The position numbers were made by a program, and so were the translations under genes. Source: Rhipicephalus microplus (lineage: Eukaryota; Arthropoda; Arachnida; Ixodida; Ixodidae). From it: DNA of 64,000 nt. The stretch's first letter is position 1; the number at the start of each line of letters is the position of its first letter. The stretch covers positions 68,563,906 to 68,627,905 of the forward strand of contig NC_134707.1 of the NCBI RefSeq assembly GCF_043290135.1, written 5' to 3'. The notes below the pieces were generated by a model, which saw only the letters and a list, made by a program, of their open reading frames with translations, had not been told where the DNA came from and searched no databases. Below are positions 57,372-64,000 of the stretch, in pieces.

Positions 57372-57387
57372 ATACACAGTGGCTGCC

Positions 57388-58061
57388 ATAGCCTCGAGTT
57401 CCCGACGGACTATTTTGGTGACGTTTTGCAGCGCTGGTGGTTGATATAGTGTGCGCAAATTTTGAAAGTCTTCCCAGAAAACGTAGACGCCGTGTTGGGA
57501 AAGCGGTCAAATCGGTGAACGATGCACCTACTTTGCTCCAGTTTGAAACAATGACATGCTTTAATTACCGGCTTCACCGTCAAGCAGTCCTTCCACATCA
57601 GGAAATAGTAAATTGAAGGCGTCATCGGTAATTCCTTTCAGGGTGTGTCTAACTTTGTCCTCCTAAAGCATGTCCTTGCAGGCCTTGCGCCACGTTATGT
57701 ATGGCTCTGTGGATATCTTGGCACGAGTCGCAAGCTTCCTTTGCGGCCACTTGTTGTCCAATGGGTTTTCTTTATGAATAGCCCAACATCTGCTTACAGA
57801 CATCCCAGCTGGTTAGCTCTTCTTGGTGCGTCTTGTACCAAACTTTTGTCGTGCCATGCAAGTAGAAGATGATGTTCGCCAACATAAGCGTTGGATACGA
57901 AAGGTTGCTGCTGCTGACGCGCTCTTGGAGAACCAGCCAGTCATCGACATCTATGCCACTTGTGCCATTGATCGGGCCTGGGTCATGGGTTGCCCCGCAA
58001 CGATCAGCTGCAGGACTGACGGATTTAGTTGATATTGAGTAGCCTGGTCAGACATCATGGT
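57388..58061 (-). pseudogene. Gypsy-2 gag, broken
   Basis: From the - strand ATG near 58061: MMSDQATQYQLNPSVLQLIV, then DVDDWLVLQERVSSSNL, MLANIIFYLHGTTKVWY, ELTSWDVCKQML and ITDDAFNLLFPDVEGLL. The W-rich pattern FYLxGTxxVWY...SW is the usual gypsy gag signature and also occurs in the gag at 60377-60691. Frameshifts divide it. Confidence 0.7.
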
Positions 58062-58244
58062 AGCTGGAATGCGCCGTCCACTCTGTGGACGTCTGGCACA
58101 AGCACGGGCGAACAGGTGAGTCGCCTTCTGAGGCATTTAAAATCATTCAACGTTACCTCTAGACATGTGGTCTTAAGTATACTCCGGAAAATGCGAAATG
58201 TTAGTTCTTGAGGCACGCACACAGGGCGTACCGCCGTGTTACGA

Positions 58245-58428
58245 TGTACCAAACCAAACGCCTAGCCAAAAATGTTTTCGGTGGGGGGGGAGCACCACCT
58301 TGAATTCAGGGGGGGGAAGCCCTAAAATTGGCCATTTTCCACCCTCCGTGCTATGGAGGAAAAATTTGGGGGAGGAGGCACGTGCCCGGTGTGCCACTCC
58401 TTGGCTACATGGCTACGCCGCTGCACCG
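58245..58428. repeat. G-run-rich interspersed repeat
   Basis: Contains ggtgggggggg, attcaggggggggaag, tttgggggaggaggcacgtg and ends tggctacgccgctg. I associate this type with arthropod interspersed repeats. It occupies the place where about 190 bp of LINE-C and the 5' LTR of gypsy-2 would be expected. Confidence 0.45.
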
Positions 58429-58429
58429 A

Positions 58430-59915
58430 ACCCACAAATCTTTTTCCAAGGCATCGAAATGCCACAAGTTGACTCGCTTCGAGTGCTTTGGCTGCATATA
58501 CATAAGTACGGATCCGGCTCGGCTACACTACCTTGGTTTCAAAACACTGTCGCACACCTCACTCATCTCATCTGGCGGGTGTCCAATCACCGCAGGGGCT
58601 TCAAGGAACATGAAACATTACGAATGGTGCAATTTTCTATATCGTCGCATAACATAACGAACCTTTTTCCTAAGCCTAAAGAGAGTGGAGAAAAAACTGC
58701 GTTTACTTTTAAGAAAGCCCTAGGACTGCCACCAAATGATCAACGGACCGATCGCTTCGAATGGGTGTTGACAACACATGTTAAGAGCTCACCGAAGCAT
58801 ACCCCATCCGCCAGATCGAGAGGCTCAAGCTCTGACGCATTGAACGAGCAGTCCTCTGACGCAAAGGATGCACAACCATCTTAGAACCCACTGACGAACA
58901 GAAGTACAAGATACTGTCGCAGATCCACGAATTCCTGGAACTTCAGCGCATTCCTCGCACATGCATCTTGAACATCATCTACTAAGGCAACTTGCCAGGT
59001 GAAACAACGTACAAAACAACCATCAAAATAAGCCACAGGCACGATTAGTGGACGCTGCCAAGTATCCGGGACGTAGCGCCTTCGTGATTTGCGTCTCAGA
59101 CCTCAAGGGGGCAGCACTAGTGAGAGTGACTATCCGGGCCAAACGCGTAGATACAGCGGGAGAGGCCACTACAGCAGTGGCGACGCAAACGAGTGAGGAT
59201 ACCATAGTGGTCTTCACTGACTCCCAAATATCGGCACGCCACTATCTGAAAGAAAGGATTTCCACAAATGCGATAAATTTCAGAAACATGTCGACACTCT
59301 CCCCCCCACACACACACACCTGCATTATCTAGGTTCCGGGCCACGAGGGCCTCAAGGGGAATGAAGCAGCACATGCCATGGCCCGTGAATGCCTCAACCA
59401 TGCAACCCTACACGAAATTAGAGACACCTTCCAAACCAGAGCAATAACAGAAGAAAACGAAGCGGTGCCTTTATTTTATCACAAACTGCTGCAACACTGT
59501 CAGATACAACGCAGTTTATAACCTCCCCTTATCCCAAACTTTCAAGAAATGAAGGCATGGACTTCAGGCACCTTCAAAGCAATACATTTACGCATGTAGT
59601 TCTAGTGAATCACCTCAAACCAGTGTTATATGGCTACATCTGCCCACAGTGTAATATAACAGACACCATAGCAAACCTGTTACTGCACTGCAAAGTCAGC
59701 AAGAGCAAATTCAAGCAACAGCATTAAAAACAGACCCACATCTCTTCAGTGAAGCATGGGAGGCTTCGACCTGCAAGCCGGACCACACCAACCAATCTCA
59801 ACTTGTCGCACGGGCTCAGGAGGCGGTCCAAGCTAGGGGGTTCCTGGAATGAGGGACCCTCCCACAGTCACTTTTTGATCACCTAATAAACGTATCTCTC
59901 TCTCTCCGCCACAGT
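58430..59915 (+). mobile_element. LINE-C 3' segment: thumb, RNase H, finger and tail
   Basis: It begins FQGIEMPQVDSLRVLWL, the region following the reverse transcriptase catalytic box by about 60 residues, so it continues where 31720 stops. RNase H spans 59050-59390 (VDAAKYPGRSAFVICVSD, VVFTDSQISAR, VPGHEGLKGNEAAHAMAREC). A Cys-rich end follows (CPQCN near 59643) with stops. AATAAA lies at 59885-59890 with a ctctctctct tail. Joining with LINE-C is inferred from order and strand. Confidence 0.7.
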
Positions 59916-59929
59916 CGACTGGACTGAAA

Positions 59930-60691
59930 AAACCTAAGCTATTTGCGAATCAACAAGGCCGTTGGTGGAAAGAGCAGGTTGAATTGCTACGATTCCTCAC
60001 CGGGCAATTCGCGTACTTTCTGGCACTGGTGAAAACTGCCGACGAGCGGATAATCCATCTTCGCAGGAGGACGTCGCAGAATTGTTTGGCGGCCGAGTGA
60101 ATGATGTTAGAATACGCCTGCTTTTGGCAGTTCGAAACACTGGCATTCCTAAATAATTTCGTAGATGGTCGCAAAATTTCGGTAAATTAGCAGGTTTTAC
60201 GCGTCGTTCGCTATCCCCTTGAACACGTGGCCAAACTTGTCAAACATCGACATGTCATTGCTGACTTTACTACATGGAACCAGCACGTCCTTTATATATG
60301 AGATATACGGCTCTGTGGCTCTTTTATCACGGAATCAGAACTCCTTCTTTGCAGCCGTCTTTCGACCGATGGGTTTCTAAAATAAGTCGCTAAGCTTCTG
60401 CTTTAAGGTGTCCCAACTGCCGACCTCCTCCTCATAATTCTCATACCAGACATTGGCCGTGCCTTTCAGGTAAAACAGCGCATTTGCCAGCATGAGAGTC
60501 GTGTCACACTGGTTTAGCGCACTGGTACGTTCATAGTGAGCTATCCAATCGTTGACGCCAACTTCGTCCACACCGCACAACGTTCTTGGGTGCTTCGGAT
60601 GCGTCAGCACGTACGTAGGTGCGGTTGGGACTGGTGCAGGCGTTGCCGTGTGTGGTACAGGCGTGGCCGAGGCTGACGAAGAAGTGGCCAT
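59930..60691 (-). pseudogene. Ty3/gypsy-1 gag, 5' part, broken
   Basis: Starts with an ATG at 60691 (MATSSSASATPVPHTATPAP) and has a clear gag signature: GVNDWIAHYERTSALNQ, LMLANALFYLKGTANVWY, VGSWDTLKQKLSDLF. After frameshifts it continues ISYIKDVLVPCSKV, KFGHVFKGIAND and STRIAR, then ends at the LINE-C tail. The missing zinc knuckle, protease and reverse transcriptase probably are those at 25130-26960. Confidence 0.8.
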
Positions 60692-61669
60692 GGTACCAGT
60701 TCAGTGTTTTATCACAGAAATAACGATTTCTTAACCGCTGCAGAGCTCCAATGTATAGCGCTTCGTTACCCAGCCCCTCTACCAATTTGTCACGGGGATT
60801 ACACATACAGAGAAATTACAAACAAATTTACTTGAAATATTTAGAGGTAGGTGTGACACCCCAGGGCTGCCAGCATCTTGCGCTGACGATGATGATGATG
60901 CCCTAAATATTGCTCATAGCCCCTCAGGCGGATCAGCCAAGAACTGATTACCTGAGTTATGTGTTTTCAATATTGAATATTAATGAAAAAGTACGTGCAG
61001 AGTCATCCACTTCTACCGTGAATACCACGCCGTGCGGCCGGCACTCTGCCGAGTGCCTCTGCCGGGTGCTTCAGAAACGAACGGGCAAGCGCAATGACAG
61101 CCCTAGGTGGGGCCTTCGCCGCCTAGTCTGCTAGAGCATTGCCACTCAACCAAATTGCGCCTGCTTTGCTGTGAATCAAGTATCACTTTTGCTACGTGCG
61201 CACGCAAACTGAGAAACTGACACGGTTCTTAAGAAGAGAAGCGACTGTGATTTTTCTGCAGGAAATCATAAAAATAATAAACCAGGTCTCGTACGTGAAA
61301 AAAACATTCAAGCCGCTCTGCCGCTGCTATAGCTAAGTGATTCAGCGGGACAGAAAGAATATTCCCGCAGCCCACACATCTTTTGATCAGCCCAAAGTTG
61401 TGCACTGCAAAAAGCGCAATAAAAAGGTAACTGGGTTTATTACGCCAAGTATTACGTGTGAACGCTGTAGTGTTGCACAGGCTGCAATTTACTGGTATGG
61501 AAAAGAACTCATAGAAGAGTGCATAATCGTGATTTAGTCTCATCTGATTAAGAAAAAAGTTCTGTTAAAGCTTAGGTGAAAATTATAAGAACATCTAATG
61601 GCATCTGCAAATGCCTATCAGCTCAAATGTTGTTCTTAGATAATTTCATTATAGTATTTAGAAGCGGGT
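60692..61669. other. Gypsy-1 leader and unassigned sequence
   Basis: On the - strand cgtgacaaattggtagaggg (about 60770-60790) could be an LTR end (TGACA) followed by a TGG primer binding site. The LTR itself is not delimited. The rest to 61669 holds no supported feature. Confidence 0.35.
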
Positions 61670-62387
61670 CCCTACTGAAACGTTCCGTAAGATGCGGAGA
61701 CCTCAAGTACGGAATTATTGGAATATGGAAGACGTATGATGCGGACTCCGCATAAGACGTATGATGCGGACTCCGCATAAGACGTATGATGCGGACTCCG
61801 CATCTTATGGAAAGACGTATCGTGCGGAAATTACTGAAATGTGTGCATGTTACGTCTGAATCTAGTGCAAAGCAATATAATGTGTAAATTGAATAGACGT
61901 CCACATCTTGAGTACATGCAATACTGTGTACAAATCACAATATTTCTTAAATGTGCATGATGAGGGATTGAATCATCGGCATCTTCTAATTGTCGTGATG
62001 CGGAAGCAAAATTACCTTTTAAATAAAATACATTACAAAACTACTAAATTAACATGCTAGCGATCATAAATGGTGGTTACATTGCAACACATTAATGCAG
62101 TGTTCAATGCAACACTTAAAGAACTTATAAAGTTATTATTATCAATAGAGAAGCATTAATATACACATCAGCCCTGCTACAATCAATATATTTTTTTTAT
62201 TTGTCTGTATGCTCCAGCTGTGAATAGTGACATTGCAGTGTTAATCGTACACAAATGAGGTGACTGCACCGTAATTTCACGAGCTCCACTTAAGCCACAG
62301 GATGGTGGCACAATGTAACAGCAATTTTAGAACGAAATGTTTAAACATAAATAATAATCATAGCACTGTGAAAGTGTGGCGCTGTGT

Positions 62388-62483
62388 TTATCTCATGAAT
62401 GCCTTGTGGAGATCGGCGAAATGCTGCTTGAGGCTCCGGCACCACTGTGAATTTCGAAGATCACTGCCATAGAACCTATGTGT
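62388..62483 (-). CDS. Candidate terminal coding fragment, TIR-X copy 2
   Basis: The counterpart of 33517-33615: HRFYGSDLRNSQWCRSL then KQHFADLHKAFMR and TAA. Same frame length and stop as in copy 1. The competing frame is open as well. Function unknown. Confidence 0.3.
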   Translation of the reverse strand, partial: THRFYGSDLRNSQWCRSLKQHFADLHKAFMR

Positions 62484-63051
62484 CCTTCATAGGCACCTGG
62501 AAATGAAAATAATTGGCACAAATAATGTCAGAGACACATGTTAGCACAATAGTTTACATGCACAAGAAATATAACACACAGAATGAAACTTAAAATGTAA
62601 GGCACACAATCCTTCAAGTTATGCATATGTGAATAATAGAAGGAATGAGTGTATAAATTAGTTCTGCCACATCAAAAAAAAACAGCATGCTTATCACATT
62701 GAAAATGACTAGGTTGTCACGATTTTCAATGGTAGAGATAATCAGTTAATATGTTCTTTTAAAATTATGATTTAAATACTTCCTGCACAGTGAAACTTTA
62801 GGAACTGCAAGTGAAAGCTCTCAATGTACATTTAATAGTGTGTGCATGTACTATATACCTGCCTTTATACTATACAGTTTGTGCACAAAATTGGCATCTT
62901 GAACAATTTTGAGAGTTAAACCTATGCAACCTATGAAGGTTAAAATCACCATGAAAGCAAGCAGGACCAGGCAGGTGCCATTAAAAATCTGTGGAAGGCA
63001 GATAACTATAACCGAACTGCACACATATAGGGGAGCAAGAGTAACAGAAAT

Positions 63052-63246
63052 TCGGCTGCTGACCCGCATGTCGCGGTATCAAACCCGGGCTCCATTTCCG
63101 ATGGAGGCAGAAATGCTGTAGGCACGTGTGCTCAGATTTGGGTGTACGTTAAAGAACCCCAAGTGGTCGAAGTTTCCAGTGCCCTCCACTACGGCGTCTC
63201 TCATAATCATATAGTGGTTTTCGGACGTGAAACCCCACATATAAAT
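63052..63246 (+). repeat. SINE-1 copy in TIR-X copy 2
   Basis: Orthologous in position to 34177-34371, with target duplications caagagtaacagaaat (63036-63051) and caagaataacagaaat (63247-63262). Confidence 0.85.
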
Positions 63247-64000
63247 CAAGAATAACAGAAATAAACTGCCAACAGAAACGTTGGGTGCATGTGCTATCTG
63301 TAAGTGCTTACACCTTACTACATACAGCATGCTCATTCCATTTTAAATACCGATATTGAAAATAACTGCTCTATTAGGAATGTAAAAGGTAAGGTAGAAC
63401 TGAACGACTCTACAAAAAGTGACCCTATTATGACATCACGTTTTCTTATAACAAAATTGACTAAGACTCTCAAATATCAATATGCAAGAAAAAAATCTTC
63501 AAAAGAACAGTCAAGTTTGAAGTCATAATTTTTAATATGGCTACTATGACTATAACCAAGAAATCGACCTCAACATGGCTAATGTTTGTTTTTAAGGCCT
63601 ACGTTCACTAGACAATGAACTATACCACAAAAAGCACAGCGTTCAGGCAAAGCACCACACAAAAAAAGAAAGCAGTCCTTTTTGTTATTACCTAGAATGC
63701 CTTTAAAATGGTATTTTTACCTCTACTTTCCGCTTTTTATCTAAGTAACTGGTGTGAAACAAGATAGCTGAAAATGCACTGTGTTTCCAAAACCTGTTGG
63801 TTGAATCTGAATTTTTAAAGAATGGTGACGCTTGCACTAAATTAGGCTCCACAAGCCTTGGAACAGCGAGACTACATGACTCTTAGGACTACTTTGTTTA
63901 CTTGTGTTTTGTTTCTGGGCCTAAGCATAAAGACAAGGGCTTAACAGAACTGCTGCTAACAAACAAATGGTTTCGAAATTGCCCGAGCGTCAAAGGATGC

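Larger units (their letters stand above)
53918..58245 (-). mobile_element. Ty3/gypsy-2, gag to proximal integrase, broken
   Basis: The - strand order from right to left is gag (58061-57388, with a SINE inserted at 57132-57371), zinc-knuckle region, protease, reverse transcriptase, RNase H, and integrase zinc finger plus the first core Asp at the TIR-X junction. The remaining integrase is at 31970-32740. The 5' LTR is not recognisable; at 58245 a G-rich repeat begins. All domains carry stops or frameshifts. Confidence 0.8.
61670..64000. mobile_element. TIR-X, second copy (left part, runs off the window)
   Basis: From CCCTACTGAAACGTT at 61670 to the window end it is colinear with 32741-35125, with scattered substitutions and small indels. 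The terminal palindromic array is shorter and more regular (about 26-bp spacing: aagacgtatgatgcggactc). The SINE at 63052-63246 occupies the same site with the same target duplication. The flank left of 61670 has no similarity to that of the first copy, so the left edge is a true element boundary. Confidence 0.85.

Noticed and set aside
1..64000. CRISPR arrays, prokaryotic operons, integrons
   Set aside because: No regularly spaced identical repeats with unique spacers; introns, SINEs, LINEs and polyadenylation signals mark eukaryotic DNA.

Overview
The window looks like an arthropod genome built mostly from transposable elements, most likely a metastriate (hard) tick. I judge this from the RNase H-bearing I-group LINEs, the tRNA-derived SINEs, Ty3/gypsy and Penelope-like debris, and recurrent sequences (for example the one starting GGGGCGAAGCTCC) that I associate with ticks. 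There are no prokaryotic operons or CRISPR arrays, and I found no intact canonical tRNA or rRNA gene. No database search was possible, so the assignment rests on pattern recognition.

Layout. 1-5006: decayed I-group LINE (LINE-A), ending in a 53-bp duplication and a Penelope-like tail stub between perfect 21-bp inverted repeats. 5594-25063: intermittent very short exons on the + strand, mostly of phase class 1-1, joining into a Pro/Ser/Lys-rich tail with NPEYMNL, PLPPKR and IYRNL motifs and ending at a polyadenylation signal; I read this as the 3' part of a host signalling-adaptor-like gene. A second LINE (LINE-B, 10600-16830), itself split by a 1-kb repeat with an inverted repeat, a 239-bp tandem duplication and a minisatellite, lies in one of its introns. 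SINEs are at 20.5 and 23.4 kb.

25.1-60.8 kb is one nested stack. A Ty3/gypsy element on the - strand (25.1-27 kb and 59.9-60.8 kb) appears split by a + strand LINE-C (27.27-30.36, 31.2-31.72 and 58.43-59.92 kb). LINE-C holds a Penelope-like insert (30.36-31.19 kb) and a second - strand gypsy (31.72-32.74 and 53.92-58.25 kb). That gypsy is cut inside its integrase by a 21.2-kb element with terminal inverted repeats (32741-53917). The latter holds a young LTR retrotransposon (41482-47062) of Gmr1 type: gypsy-like domains but integrase before reverse transcriptase. A SINE sits in the inner gypsy.

61670-64000 is a second copy of the left end of the 21-kb element, running off the window. Inside the 21-kb element two phase-compatible exons on the - strand (47702-47818 and 37787-37996) hint at a resident or captured spliced gene.

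The only long intact reading frame is the 1052-codon gag-pol of the Gmr1-like element, and even this has lost the integrase core and the reverse transcriptase palm in frame. Everything else coding is either fragmentary transposon protein or short exons inferred from splice sites and phase.
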